This document shows positions 18,257-26,987 of a DNA stretch of 64,000 nt, piece after piece. How positions within the stretch are numbered: the first letter of the stretch is position 1; each line of letters begins with the position of its first letter. The notes below the pieces were generated by a model. That model searched no databases and was not told where the DNA came from. It saw only the letters and a list, made by a program, of their open reading frames with translations. Source of the stretch: Helicobacter pylori. Lineage in GTDB: Bacteria > Campylobacterota > Campylobacteria > Campylobacterales > Helicobacteraceae. The position numbers were made by a program, and so were the translations under genes. Location of the stretch: positions 1,426,001-1,490,000 of the forward strand of contig NZ_CP011486.1 in NCBI RefSeq assembly GCF_001653455.1, written 5' to 3'.

Positions 18257-20761
18257 CTAAAGTAAGGTTTTTTCCAACACTTCAGCGATGTTTTTCACCG
18301 CAACGATGTTTAAATTCTCTCGCACTTCAGTAGGGATCTCATCTAAATCCCTTTCGTAATTTTTAACAGGAATGAGGGCGGTTTTAATGCCAGCTTTAAA
18401 AGCAGCGATCAATTTTTCTTTCAAACCCCCTATGGGTAAAACTTCCCCGCTCAAAGTCAATTCGCCCGTCATTGCCACATCGCTTCTTGTGGCTTTGTCG
18501 CACAAAATGCTTGCAATCACGCTCGCCATAGCGATCCCAGCGCTTGGCCCGTCTTTAGGCGTAGCCCCCTCAGGGACATGCAAATGCAAATCGTAAGCGT
18601 TATAAACCTTTAGCGCTTTTTTCTTTTTCTTGCCCTCTGTGTCGGGCTCGCTAGGGATTTTGGGGGCTTTTAATTTTTCTTCATCTAACAAGACTTTAAC
18701 GACAGAAAAAGCGATGAGAGCGGATTCTTTCATCACATCGCCTAAACTCCCGGTGAGTTTCAATTCCCCCTTGCCCCTGATTTTAAGCGCTTCAATTTTA
18801 AGCACATCACCGCCTACTGGCGTCCATGCCAAGCCATTGACAATACCGATTTTATTTTCTTTATCTATGGGGTCAATTTCAAACACCATGCGCTCTAAAT
18901 ACTCTTTAAGGTTATTGGGCGTGATAGAGATGCAAAAATCTTTATTTTCATCTCTTTTTTCGTTTCCCTTACTTTCGTCTTTTTGATCTTCGTCTTTTTT
19001 ATTCTCGTTTCTTTTGGTTCGCCCTTTTTTGTGTTCGTTGCTTTCTAGGTATTGTAAAGCCACCTTGCGCATAATCGTTGCGATTTGTCTTCGTAAATCC
19101 CTAACGCCCGCTTCTCTGGTGTATTTTTCAATAATGAGTTTCAAACACTCATGGCTAATATTGACTTCACTAGGTTTTAAGGCGTGCTTTTCTAATTCTT
19201 GGGGGATGAGGTAGTTTTTAGCGATTTCTTCTTTTTCGCTAGGCGTGTAGCTGGACACGCTGATAAATTCCATTCTGTCTCTTAAAGGGGCCGGAATCCT
19301 ATCCACATTGTTAGCAGTGGCGATAAAAATCACTTGCGACAAATCAATGCTGAAATTCGCATAATGATCCCTAAAGGCAACATTTTGTTCAGGATCTAAA
19401 ATCTCTAACAAAGCGCTCGCTGGATCACCCCTAACGCTCCTATCCACTTTATCAATTTCATCTAAAACCATGACCGGGTTCATTTTTTTAGCTTCAATAA
19501 GCCCTTGGACAATGCGCCCAGGCATTGAGCCTATATAAGTGCGTCTGTGGCCTCTCAATTCATTCACATCTTCTAAACCCCCTAAAGCGATCCGAACCAA
19601 GGGGCGCTCTATCGCTTTAGCGATGGAATTGGCTAAGCTTGTTTTACCCACGCCAGGAGGCCCATAAAAACATAAAATCGTGCCTTTAGCTTTGTCCTTT
19701 TTTTCTGGTTTTTTCTTGTGGCGCATTTCTAAAAGCTGCATGGTGGCAAAGTATTCCACAATGCGCTCTTTAGGCCTTTTTAAGGAATAATGATCGTTGT
19801 CTAGTTGATCTTTGACATGCTTAATGTCAAGCGCTTTTTTTTCATATTGCCCAAAAGGCACATCTAGCATGGTTTCAATATAATTTTGTAAAGTCGCGCT
19901 ATCAGAGCTGTCCGCATGAGTTCGGCTCAATCGGTCAATTTGCTTTTTAATCTCTTTAAACGCTTCTTCTTTTAAAAAAGGCTTGATGCTTTCTAATTTT
20001 TGGTAGTATTGGTTTAAATCTTCATCTCGTTGTTTGTCTGTGCCAAGCTCTTTTTGGATTTGCTTGAGCTGCTCTTTTAAGAAATATTCCTTATTGACTT
20101 GCTCCATTTTTTGATGGACTTTGGATTTGATTTCTTTTTGGAGTTTTTGGGTTTTAGTCTCTTCTATGACAATATCAATCAAATCCAATAAGCGCTGTTC
20201 GGTGTTGTTGTTGGCAAAAAGAGAATAGGCTTGATCTTTTTTCAAGTGCAAAGCCGCTGCGATTAAATCAGCGATGCGGTTAGGATCGTCATTATCTTCT
20301 AAAGCTTTGATGAGATCCGGGGGGAAAAGCGAGCTGACATTGGCTAGAGTGATCACTTTTTCTTTCAACACTTCCACGATCGCTTGAATGTTTTCTTTAT
20401 CGTATTCTAAATATTCAATAGGGCTTATTTGGGCTTCCAAAAAGCCTTGTTCGTTTTCCTTAGCAGGCTCTAAAATACGCCCTTTAGCGATACCATTAAA
20501 AAGCAATTTCACGCGCCCGTTAGGCATGTTGGCTTCACGCATGACAGAGCCAATCACCCCCACATCATAATAAGGGGCTTCGTTGTCGTTCAATTTGTCT
20601 TTTTGGCATGCAATAAAGACTAACGATTTGTTGTTTTTAGCGTAAGTTACCGCCTTGATGCTCGCGTTATTTTGCAAGAAAATAGGGGCTATCATAAAGG
20701 GGTATAAAAAAGTGTCTTCTTCTACCAATAAAGGCAGAGTTTTAGGAAAATCTTCAGTCAT
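18257..20761 (-). CDS. lon: ATP-dependent protease Lon
   Basis: Cytoplasmic AAA+ Ser-Lys protease. In order: an N-terminal LON substrate domain, AAA+ module with Walker A GPPGVGKTS and Walker B MVLDEIDKV, and protease domain with catalytic Ser in KDGPSAGIAMAS and Lys in GGLKEKLIAAFKAG. Between the AAA+ lid and the protease domain is a low-complexity insert of about 35 residues rich in Lys, Asp, Glu and Asn (KDEDQKDESKGNEKRDE; complement about 18945-19035). A second Lys-rich stretch (EGKKKKK) lies near 18630. At 834 aa it is longer than E. coli Lon (784 aa). Confidence 0.95.
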   Translation of the reverse strand: MTEDFPKTLPLLVEEDTFLYPFMIAPIFLQNNASIKAVTYAKNNKSLVFIACQKDKLNDNEAPYYDVGVIGSVMREANMPNGRVKLLFNGIAKGRILEPAKENEQGFLEAQISPIEYLEYDKENIQAIVEVLKEKVITLANVSSLFPPDLIKALEDNDDPNRIADLIAAALHLKKDQAYSLFANNNTEQRLLDLIDIVIEETKTQKLQKEIKSKVHQKMEQVNKEYFLKEQLKQIQKELGTDKQRDEDLNQYYQKLESIKPFLKEEAFKEIKKQIDRLSRTHADSSDSATLQNYIETMLDVPFGQYEKKALDIKHVKDQLDNDHYSLKRPKERIVEYFATMQLLEMRHKKKPEKKDKAKGTILCFYGPPGVGKTSLANSIAKAIERPLVRIALGGLEDVNELRGHRRTYIGSMPGRIVQGLIEAKKMNPVMVLDEIDKVDRSVRGDPASALLEILDPEQNVAFRDHYANFSIDLSQVIFIATANNVDRIPAPLRDRMEFISVSSYTPSEKEEIAKNYLIPQELEKHALKPSEVNISHECLKLIIEKYTREAGVRDLRRQIATIMRKVALQYLESNEHKKGRTKRNENKKDEDQKDESKGNEKRDENKDFCISITPNNLKEYLERMVFEIDPIDKENKIGIVNGLAWTPVGGDVLKIEALKIRGKGELKLTGSLGDVMKESALIAFSVVKVLLDEEKLKAPKIPSEPDTEGKKKKKALKVYNAYDLHLHVPEGATPKDGPSAGIAMASVIASILCDKATRSDVAMTGELTLSGEVLPIGGLKEKLIAAFKAGIKTALIPVKNYERDLDEIPTEVRENLNIVAVKNIAEVLEKTLL

Positions 20762-20801
20762 TTTTCATCTCTCTGTTATAATTTGTATGGTTTGAAATAT
20801 C

Positions 20802-21464
20802 CTACCAATCAAAAATTAACACATACCAAGGCATGTGCGATGGCTTAGGCTTAGTCTCTTTTTCTAAAGTTTCATCTATCCTTTCTAAATAGCGTTTCAC
20901 GCCCTCAGGTTTATGGCGTTTTTTATAAACATTCGCGATCGCGCGATTGAGCTCATTTTGCCCTAAAATGAATTTGATTTGCATGTATTCCACATAGGGG
21001 CGGTAACGGCTGTTAGGGTATTTTTCTATAAATTCGCCCAAACTCACAATGGAATTAGAGATAAATTCCTGGTCTTTAGAATGGTTTTTAAAAGCGTAAT
21101 AATGCGATTGCAGTTTCAAAAAGGTCAAATAATCCACATTGTCTTTCGTCCCAAAACGCTTGATGTATTCATCAAAATAAAAAGACGCTAAGACATATTC
21201 TTTCTTTTTCATGTGCGCTTGCCCTAAGGCTAGCATGGCTTCTGGGACAAGGGGGGAGTTGATGTGTTCGCTTTGTAAGGAAGAATAGTAATTGTCCGCT
21301 GTTTCTAAATTAGCAAAAAGGATTTCTCTCAAAATCCCTTGATACCAAAAGATCGCCGGTTTGTTGTATTCATCTTTTTTTTTCTTTTTGTTCGCGCAAC
21401 CCGTACCGATAACAAGAATTGCCATTGTGATCAAGAAAAATGTTTTAAAATGTTTTAAATGCAT
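20802..21464 (-). CDS. bamD: Outer membrane assembly lipoprotein BamD
   Basis: Lipoprotein of the BAM beta-barrel insertion complex (older name ComL). Signal peptide with lipobox VIGTGC at about residues 18-23, then a Lys run (NKKKKKDE). The rest is TPR-like (AMLALGQAHMKKKEYVLASF; GEFIEKYPNSRY). I chose the ATG complementary to 21462-21464 because it starts directly at the signal peptide and has AGGTGG just upstream. The longer frame to 21518 adds 18 residues before the signal sequence. At 220 aa it has the usual length. It is upstream of lon on the same strand. Confidence 0.9.
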   Translation of the reverse strand: MHLKHFKTFFLITMAILVIGTGCANKKKKKDEYNKPAIFWYQGILREILFANLETADNYYSSLQSEHINSPLVPEAMLALGQAHMKKKEYVLASFYFDEYIKRFGTKDNVDYLTFLKLQSHYYAFKNHSKDQEFISNSIVSLGEFIEKYPNSRYRPYVEYMQIKFILGQNELNRAIANVYKKRHKPEGVKRYLERIDETLEKETKPKPSHMPWYVLIFDW

Positions 21465-21520
21465 GCCACCTGTCTTGTAAAAATCAAATTTTTTAAAAAT
21501 AACTTTCATTGTATTCAAAT

Positions 21521-21667
21521 TTATTTTTTCTTCGCTTTCTTAATCCCGTTGTATATTTTAAAGACCATTTCTCCAATCATACACACCGCACCAAAAATGC
21601 ACCACCCATCGCTATAATTAGACTTACTAGAATTATTTTTCTTAATTTGTGGTTTTATTTTACTCAT
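21521..21667 (-). CDS. Small unannotated-size ORF, 48 aa, unknown
   Basis: Starts at the ATG complementary to 21665-21667 and ends in TAA at 21521-21523. Signals are good for its size: AAGGAG 7 nt upstream, and TATAAA (complement of 21688-21693) about 21 nt before the ATG. The product starts MSKIKPQIKKNN, has a hydrophobic centre (GWCIFGAVCMIGEMVFKIY) and a basic tail (KKAKKK). It could be a single-pass membrane peptide. No known family is recognised; the composition recalls small membrane toxins but this is only analogy. It lies between bamD and fliW. Confidence 0.6.
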   Translation of the reverse strand: MSKIKPQIKKNNSSKSNYSDGWCIFGAVCMIGEMVFKIYNGIKKAKKK

Positions 21668-21778
21668 CTCATCGCTCCTTGTTTTATTTTATAATGGTTT
21701 GGTTAAACTTTTATCATCGTTAAGTCTTTGAGATTATACCCAAAACTAGCAAAAATTGATTTTACCAAAATTGTTTGA

Positions 21779-21784
21779 TATAAT
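21779..21784 (+). promoter_or_regulatory. -10 box of fliW
   Basis: TATAAT predicts a transcript starting near 21791 and a leader of about 95 nt before fliW. The leader holds a strong AAGGAG (21842-21847) followed by GTG CTT TTT TAA, a possible three-codon mini-ORF upstream of the gene. Confidence 0.5.
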
Positions 21785-21884
21785 ACAGCGTTTTAATTTA
21801 GAAAACATTGAACGCTGGTTTTAAGGCGGTCTCTATTCTTTAAGGAGAAGATTTTGTGCTTTTTTAAAGGGAATGCAATCGCCT

Positions 21885-22274
21885 ATGATTTTTGATGTGA
21901 AAGCGCCTATTTTAGGGTTTGAAACCATTCATAAAATGCGTTTGCAAAAGATTGATGAAATCTTTTTACGCTTGAATAGTGCAGAAGAAAATTCTGTCGT
22001 GTCTTTCACGCTGGTCAATCCCTTCGCTCTAAGAAAATACGAGTTTGAAGTGCCTACCCCCTTAAAAATCCTTTTAGAATTAGAGGGAGCCAAGAGCGTG
22101 TTAGTCGCTAATATCATGGTCGTTCAAACCCCCATTGAGCTTTCTACGGTGAATTATCTAGCCCCTTTAATTTTCAATTTTGACAAGCAGCTCATGGGGC
22201 AAGTGGTTTTGGATTCTAACAAATACCCACACTATCATTTAAGGGAAAATATTTTAAGCCACACGCATGAATGA
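21885..22274 (+). CDS. fliW: Flagellar assembly factor FliW-like
   Basis: FliW binds flagellin and antagonises the mRNA regulator CsrA, coupling flagellin level to its translation. Family features are [12 protein letters not shown] at the N-terminus, [18 protein letters not shown], and [14 protein letters not shown] followed by GQVVL. H. pylori has two FliW homologues; from memory this is the HP1377 one. I chose the ATG at 21885 (129 aa, matching family length). An ATG at 21873 would add four residues, but its AAAGGG is almost touching the start. It is not beside csrA here and may belong to the fabZ-lpxA-clpX region only by position. Confidence 0.85.
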   Translation: MIFDVKAPILGFETIHKMRLQKIDEIFLRLNSAEENSVVSFTLVNPFALRKYEFEVPTPLKILLELEGAKSVLVANIMVVQTPIELSTVNYLAPLIFNFDKQLMGQVVLDSNKYPHYHLRENILSHTHE

Positions 22275-22370
22275 TGCATGAAAATACAAATAATGTTTAA
22301 AAAGCTATTTTAAACTTATTTTTAACGCATGGATGGTTTTTGCAAAAGACAAGCGAGCGGTTTCTTATGG

Positions 22371-22376
22371 TATAAT
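22371..22376 (+). promoter_or_regulatory. -10 box of the fabZ operon, with structured leader
   Basis: TATAAT predicts a start near 22383. The 65-nt leader contains GGTTATTTTTTAGAATAACC (22380-22399), a 7-bp stem, followed by a second pairing around CGCTAAAAATGGCG. An AAGGAG ribosome site precedes fabZ. Confidence 0.65.
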
Positions 22377-22449
22377 AGCGGTTATTTTTTAGAATAACCA
22401 ACGCTAAAAATGGCGCTTTAGTCTAATTCAAAACAAGGAGTTTATTTTT

Positions 22450-22929
22450 ATGGAACAAAACCATCAAAACTTACAATCCCCATTTTTTATAGAACACATC
22501 TTACAAATTCTACCGCACCGCTATCCCATGCTCTTAATAGATAGAGTCGTGGAGTTAGAGGCCAATCAAAAAATTGTCGCTTATAAGAATATCACTTTCA
22601 ATGAAGACGTGTTTAACGGGCATTTCCCTAATAAGCCCATTTTCCCAGGCGTTTTAATCGTAGAGGGCATGGCGCAAACGGGAGGGTTTTTGGCTTTCAC
22701 TAGCTTGTGGGGGTTTGACCCTGAAATAGCCAAAACAAAAATCGTGTATTTCATGACCATTGATAAGGTTAAATTCCGCATTCCGGTAACCCCGGGCGAT
22801 AGATTAGAATACCATTTGGAAGTTTTAAAGCATAAGGGCATGATCTGGCAAGTGGGCGGCACGGCTCAAGTGGATGGCAAGGTGGTCGCTGAAGCTGAAT
22901 TGAAAGCCATGATCGCAGAGAGAGAATAA
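22450..22929 (+). CDS. fabZ: 3-hydroxyacyl-ACP dehydratase FabZ
   Basis: Dehydrates 3-hydroxyacyl-ACP in fatty acid elongation. Hot-dog fold of 159 aa. The catalytic His lies in NGHFPNKPIFPG and the Glu in LIVEGMAQTGG. LPHRYPMLLIDRV is the conserved N-terminal segment. It is first in a cluster with lpxA (1 nt gap) and clpX, and both FabZ and LpxA draw on the same 3-hydroxyacyl-ACP pool, so the pairing balances phospholipid and lipid A synthesis. Confidence 0.97.
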   Translation: MEQNHQNLQSPFFIEHILQILPHRYPMLLIDRVVELEANQKIVAYKNITFNEDVFNGHFPNKPIFPGVLIVEGMAQTGGFLAFTSLWGFDPEIAKTKIVYFMTIDKVKFRIPVTPGDRLEYHLEVLKHKGMIWQVGGTAQVDGKVVAEAELKAMIAERE

Positions 22930-22930
22930 A

Positions 22931-23743
22931 ATGAGTAAGATTGCAAAAACAGCCATCATTTCTCCTAAGGCTGAGATCAATAAGGGCGTAGAAATTGGGG
23001 AATTTTGCGTGATTGGGGATGGCGTCAAACTGGATGAAGGCGTGAAACTCCATAATAATGTAACCTTACAAGGGCATACTTTCATTGGGAAAAACACCGA
23101 AATTTTCCCTTTTGCGGTTTTAGGCACACCACCTCAAGATTTAAAATACAAAGGCGAATACAGCGAATTGATTATTGGAGAAGACAATCTTATCCGTGAA
23201 TTTTGCATGATAAACCCTGGCACTGAAGGGGGGATTAAAAAAACCATTATTGGGGATAAAAACCTGCTCATGGCGTATGTGCATGTCGCGCATGATTGCG
23301 TGATTGGCAATCGTTGTATTTTGGCTAACGGCGTAACTTTAGCAGGGCATATTGAAATAGGCGATTATGTCAATATCGGCGGTCTTACCGCAATCCATCA
23401 ATTTGTGCGCATCGCTAAAGGGTGCATGATAGCCGGTAAAAGCGCTTTAGGCAAAGATGTGCCTCCTTATTGCACTGTAGAGGGCAATCGCGCTTTTATT
23501 AGGGGGTTGAACCGCCACAGGATGCGCCAATTATTAGAGAGTAAGGATATTGATTTCATCCATGCACTTTATAAAAGGCTGTTTCGCCCCGTCCCCTCTT
23601 TAAGAGAGAGCGCTAAATTAGAGTTAGAAGAACATGCCAATAACCCTATTGTAGAAGAAATTTGCTCTTTTATTTTAGCGAGTTCTAGGGGCGTGGCGTA
23701 TAAGTCAAGCGAATATTCTAGCGAAGAAAAACAAGAGGATTAA
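22931..23743 (+). CDS. lpxA: UDP-N-acetylglucosamine acyltransferase LpxA
   Basis: First step of lipid A synthesis: 3-O-acylation of UDP-GlcNAc. Left-handed beta-helix with hexapeptide repeats (for example [18 protein letters not shown]). The catalytic His is in [13 protein letters not shown]. The C-terminal helical region starts around GLNRHRM. At 270 aa it has the usual length. It follows fabZ after one base and precedes clpX by one base. Confidence 0.97.
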   Translation: MSKIAKTAIISPKAEINKGVEIGEFCVIGDGVKLDEGVKLHNNVTLQGHTFIGKNTEIFPFAVLGTPPQDLKYKGEYSELIIGEDNLIREFCMINPGTEGGIKKTIIGDKNLLMAYVHVAHDCVIGNRCILANGVTLAGHIEIGDYVNIGGLTAIHQFVRIAKGCMIAGKSALGKDVPPYCTVEGNRAFIRGLNRHRMRQLLESKDIDFIHALYKRLFRPVPSLRESAKLELEEHANNPIVEEICSFILASSRGVAYKSSEYSSEEKQED

Positions 23744-23744
23744 A

Positions 23745-25091
23745 ATGAACGAAACGCTTTATTGCAGTTTTTGCAAAAAACCAGAATCCAGAGATCCCAA
23801 AAAACGCCGCATTGTCTTTGCGAGCAATTTGAATAAAGACGTGTGCGTGTGCGAATATTGCATTGATGTGATGCATGGGGAATTGCATAAATACGACAGA
23901 ACGGATTCTTTATTAGCGCTCAAAAGAGACCGATTAAGGAGAATGGAATCCAGCGCTTATGAAGAAGAGTTTTTGCTCTCCCGCATTCCAGCCCCTAAAG
24001 AGCTTAAGGCGGTTTTGGATAATTATGTGATAGGGCAAGAGCAGGCCAAAAAGGTTTTCTCGGTAGCCGTGTATAATCATTACAAGCGCTTATCTTTTAA
24101 AGAAAAGCTCAAAAAACAAGACAACCAAGACAGCAATATGGAATTAGAGCATTTAGAAGAAGTGGAGTTGAGCAAGTCTAATATCTTATTGATTGGGCCT
24201 ACAGGATCAGGAAAGACTTTAATGGCGCAAACTTTAGCCAAGCATTTGGATATTCCTATCGCCATTAGCGATGCGACTAGCCTAACTGAAGCGGGTTATG
24301 TGGGCGAAGATGTGGAAAATATCCTTACAAGGTTGTTGCAAGCGAGCGATTGGAATGTCCAAAAAGCCCAAAAAGGCATTGTGTTTATTGATGAGATTGA
24401 TAAAATCAGCCGCTTGTCAGAAAACCGCTCCATCACTAGAGACGTTTCTGGCGAGGGCGTGCAGCAAGCGTTGTTGAAAATCGTTGAAGGTTCTTTAGTG
24501 AATATCCCTCCCAAAGGCGGCAGAAAGCACCCTGAAGGCAATTTCATTCAAATTGACACGAGCGATATTTTATTCATTTGTGCCGGAGCGTTTGACGGGT
24601 TAGCTGAAATCATTAAAAAACGCACCACGCAAAATGTGTTGGGCTTCACCCAAGAAAAGATGAGCAAAAAAGAGCAAGAAGCGATCTTGCATTTAGTCCA
24701 AACCCATGACTTAGTAACCTATGGGCTTATCCCTGAGCTTATTGGCCGCTTGCCCGTTTTAAGCACGCTAGATAGCATCAGTTTAGAAGCGATGGTGGAT
24801 ATTTTGCAAAAACCTAAAAACGCGCTCATCAAGCAATACCAACAACTTTTCAAAATGGATGAAGTGGATTTGATTTTTGAAGAAGAAGCCATTAAAGAAA
24901 TCGCTCAACTCGCATTAGAAAGAAAAACCGGGGCTAGGGGCTTAAGGGCGATCATTGAAGATTTTTGTTTGGATATTATGTTTGATTTACCCAAGCTTAA
25001 GGGATCGGAAGTGCGTATCACTAAAGATTGTGTTTTAAAACAGGCTGAACCTTTGATCATCGCTAAAACGCATTCTAAAATCCTTCCTTAA
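23745..25091 (+). CDS. clpX: ClpX ATPase subunit of Clp protease
   Basis: Unfoldase that delivers substrates to ClpP. N-terminal zinc-binding domain with C7, C10, C36 and C39 (CSFC and CEYC). AAA+ module with Walker [13 protein letters not shown], Walker B FIDEIDKI and pore-lining GYVGEDVE. The C-terminal sensor 2 is in [10 protein letters not shown]. 448 aa, slightly longer than E. coli ClpX. Co-linear with lpxA and mreB. Confidence 0.97.
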   Translation: MNETLYCSFCKKPESRDPKKRRIVFASNLNKDVCVCEYCIDVMHGELHKYDRTDSLLALKRDRLRRMESSAYEEEFLLSRIPAPKELKAVLDNYVIGQEQAKKVFSVAVYNHYKRLSFKEKLKKQDNQDSNMELEHLEEVELSKSNILLIGPTGSGKTLMAQTLAKHLDIPIAISDATSLTEAGYVGEDVENILTRLLQASDWNVQKAQKGIVFIDEIDKISRLSENRSITRDVSGEGVQQALLKIVEGSLVNIPPKGGRKHPEGNFIQIDTSDILFICAGAFDGLAEIIKKRTTQNVLGFTQEKMSKKEQEAILHLVQTHDLVTYGLIPELIGRLPVLSTLDSISLEAMVDILQKPKNALIKQYQQLFKMDEVDLIFEEEAIKEIAQLALERKTGARGLRAIIEDFCLDIMFDLPKLKGSEVRITKDCVLKQAEPLIIAKTHSKILP

Positions 25092-25133
25092 GGGATACGC
25101 TTATAAATTTAATAATAAAGGATTAGAAAGAGC

Positions 25134-26177
25134 ATGATTTTTAGCAAATTAATCGGTCTGTTTTCGCATGATATTGCCATAGATTTAGGCACGGCTAACA
25201 CGATCGTGTTGGTTAAAGGGCATGGCATTATTATCAATGAGCCTTCTATTGTAGCGGTGCGCATGGGATTGTTTGATTCTAAAGCTTATGATATTTTGGC
25301 AGTGGGGAGCGAGGCTAAAGAAATGCTAGGTAAAACCCCTAACAGCATCAGAGCGATCCGCCCCATGAAAGATGGCGTGATCGCTGATTATGACATTACC
25401 GCTAAAATGATCCGCTACTTCATTGAAAAAGCGCACAAACGAAAGACATGGATTCGCCCGCGCATCATGGTGTGCGTGCCTTATGGGTTGACAAGCGTGG
25501 AAAGGAATGCGGTTAAAGAGAGCGCTTTGAGCGCGGGGGCTAGAGAAGTCTTTTTGATTGAAGAGCCTATGGCAGCCGCGATCGGGGCAGGCTTGCCGGT
25601 CAAAGAGCCTCAAGGGAGTTTGATTGTAGATATAGGCGGAGGCACGACTGAAATTGGCGTGATTAGTTTGGGGGGGTTGGTGCTTTCTAAAAGCATTAGA
25701 GTGGCCGGGGATAAATTGGATCAAAGCATCGTGGAATACATCCGTAAAAAATTCAATTTATTGATAGGCGAGCGCACCGGCGAAGAGATTAAGATTGAAA
25801 TCGGTTGCGCGGTCAAACTAGATCCACCCCTAACGATGGAAGTGTCAGGGAGGGATCAAGTGAGCGGGTTGTTGCACACGATTGAATTGAGCTCTGATGA
25901 TGTGTTTGAAGCCATTAAAGATCAGATAAGAGAAATCTCTAGCGCTTTAAGGAGCGTGCTTGAAGAAGTGAAGCCGGATTTAGCCAGAGATATTGTGCAA
26001 AATGGCGTGGTGCTTACCGGCGGTGGGGCTTTGATTAAAGGATTAGACAAGTATTTAAGCGATATGGTTAAACTCCCTGTGTATGTGGGCGAAGAGCCTT
26101 TATTGGCGGTAGCCAAAGGCACAGGCGAAGCTATACAAGATTTGGATTTACTCAGCCGTGTGGGTTTTAGTGAATAA
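25134..26177 (+). CDS. mreB: Rod-shape actin homologue MreB
   Basis: Bacterial actin that organises lateral wall synthesis. Phosphate-1 loop AIDLGTANTIV (residues 16-26), phosphate-2 LIVDIGGGTTEIGV, and adenosine motif VVLTGGGALIKGL. 347 aa, the family norm. mreC begins 4 nt later in the same operon. A natural G7 run (near 25671) lies in a conserved Gly-Gly codon pair and is not obviously variable. Confidence 0.97.
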   Translation: MIFSKLIGLFSHDIAIDLGTANTIVLVKGHGIIINEPSIVAVRMGLFDSKAYDILAVGSEAKEMLGKTPNSIRAIRPMKDGVIADYDITAKMIRYFIEKAHKRKTWIRPRIMVCVPYGLTSVERNAVKESALSAGAREVFLIEEPMAAAIGAGLPVKEPQGSLIVDIGGGTTEIGVISLGGLVLSKSIRVAGDKLDQSIVEYIRKKFNLLIGERTGEEIKIEIGCAVKLDPPLTMEVSGRDQVSGLLHTIELSSDDVFEAIKDQIREISSALRSVLEEVKPDLARDIVQNGVVLTGGGALIKGLDKYLSDMVKLPVYVGEEPLLAVAKGTGEAIQDLDLLSRVGFSE

Positions 26178-26180
26178 TGC

Positions 26181-26933
26181 ATGCGCTTTTATTTCAAATT
26201 CCTTTGGCTTTTAGGGATTTTTCTTATTTTTTATTTTTTAGACATTAAAGGCAGCTCTTCTTATATCAGCGACAGAGTTAAAAACGCCTTGATGAGCGCG
26301 AAAAACAGCTTATCAGATAACATTCAAGCGTATTTTTTTCAAGCCAAAAACATTAAAGAATTTCAAAAAGAACGCCTGGTTTTAGAAGCTTTAAAACTAG
26401 AAAACGCCGACTTGAAAGAGCGCTTAAATAGCGTGTATCCTTTAGAAAGTAAAGAGCCAAAAATGACTTATACCCCCACTTTTATGACTTCCTTTATCAG
26501 TTTGGAAGACACGCACAGCGTTTCTCTCAACCCTATTATCAATTTAGAAGAAAATAAGATTTATGGCCTTGTTTCTAACAATCAAGCCATAGGCATTGCG
26601 GTGCTAGAAAAAGGGCGTTTGAACGGGTTTTTGAACGCCCACAAGCGGTGCGCTTATAGCGTGATGGTAGGTAAAAATCAAGCGTTAGGTTTTATAGGGA
26701 CGAATTTCAGGCAAGAGTTAGTCGTGGAGTTTATTGTCCCAAGCGCTGAAATCAATATAGGCGATCAAGTGCTAACAAGCGGGCTGGATGGGATTTTTGG
26801 AGCGGGGGTGTTTGTGGGCGAAGTTTTAAGTATTGAAGATCATTACACTTATAAAAGCGCGGTGTTGAAAAACGCTTTTTTAAGCAACGCTAAACTTTTA
26901 AGGCATGTGTTTTTGAGCGATGTGAAAAACTAG
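26181..26933 (+). CDS. mreC: Rod-shape protein MreC
   Basis: Inner-membrane partner of MreB and the elongation machinery. One N-terminal membrane segment (LWLLGIFLIFYFLDI, about residues 8-22), then a coiled coil at about residues 55-85 (KEFQKERLVLEALKLENADL) and a periplasmic beta domain (VGKNQALGFIGT; GDQVLTSGLDGIFGAGVFVG). 250 aa. The ATG follows TAATGC directly after mreB. No mreD is visible here; the gene is followed by a terminator-like hairpin. Confidence 0.94.
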   Translation: MRFYFKFLWLLGIFLIFYFLDIKGSSSYISDRVKNALMSAKNSLSDNIQAYFFQAKNIKEFQKERLVLEALKLENADLKERLNSVYPLESKEPKMTYTPTFMTSFISLEDTHSVSLNPIINLEENKIYGLVSNNQAIGIAVLEKGRLNGFLNAHKRCAYSVMVGKNQALGFIGTNFRQELVVEFIVPSAEINIGDQVLTSGLDGIFGAGVFVGEVLSIEDHYTYKSAVLKNAFLSNAKLLRHVFLSDVKN

Positions 26934-26940
26934 CACGGAT

Positions 26941-26973
26941 AAAGGGGCAAATAAGCGCGTTTTTAACCCCTTT
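26941..26973. terminator. Terminator-like hairpin between mreC and res
   Basis: AAAGGGG (26941-26947) pairs with CCCCTTT (26967-26973) across a 19-nt loop that contains a T5 run. It lies between the converging mreC and the type III res gene and could end transcription from either side. The T-run after the stem is weak. Confidence 0.5.
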
Positions 26974-26987
26974 CAATTAAAGCTAAT

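Noticed and set aside
21841-21870. CRISPR or riboswitch in the fliW leader
   Set aside because: No repeats with spacers and no recognised aptamer; only a strong ribosome site with a three-codon frame.
25671-25677. G7 run in mreB as a phase switch
   Set aside because: It lies in a conserved Gly-Gly coding stretch of an essential gene and the frame is intact.
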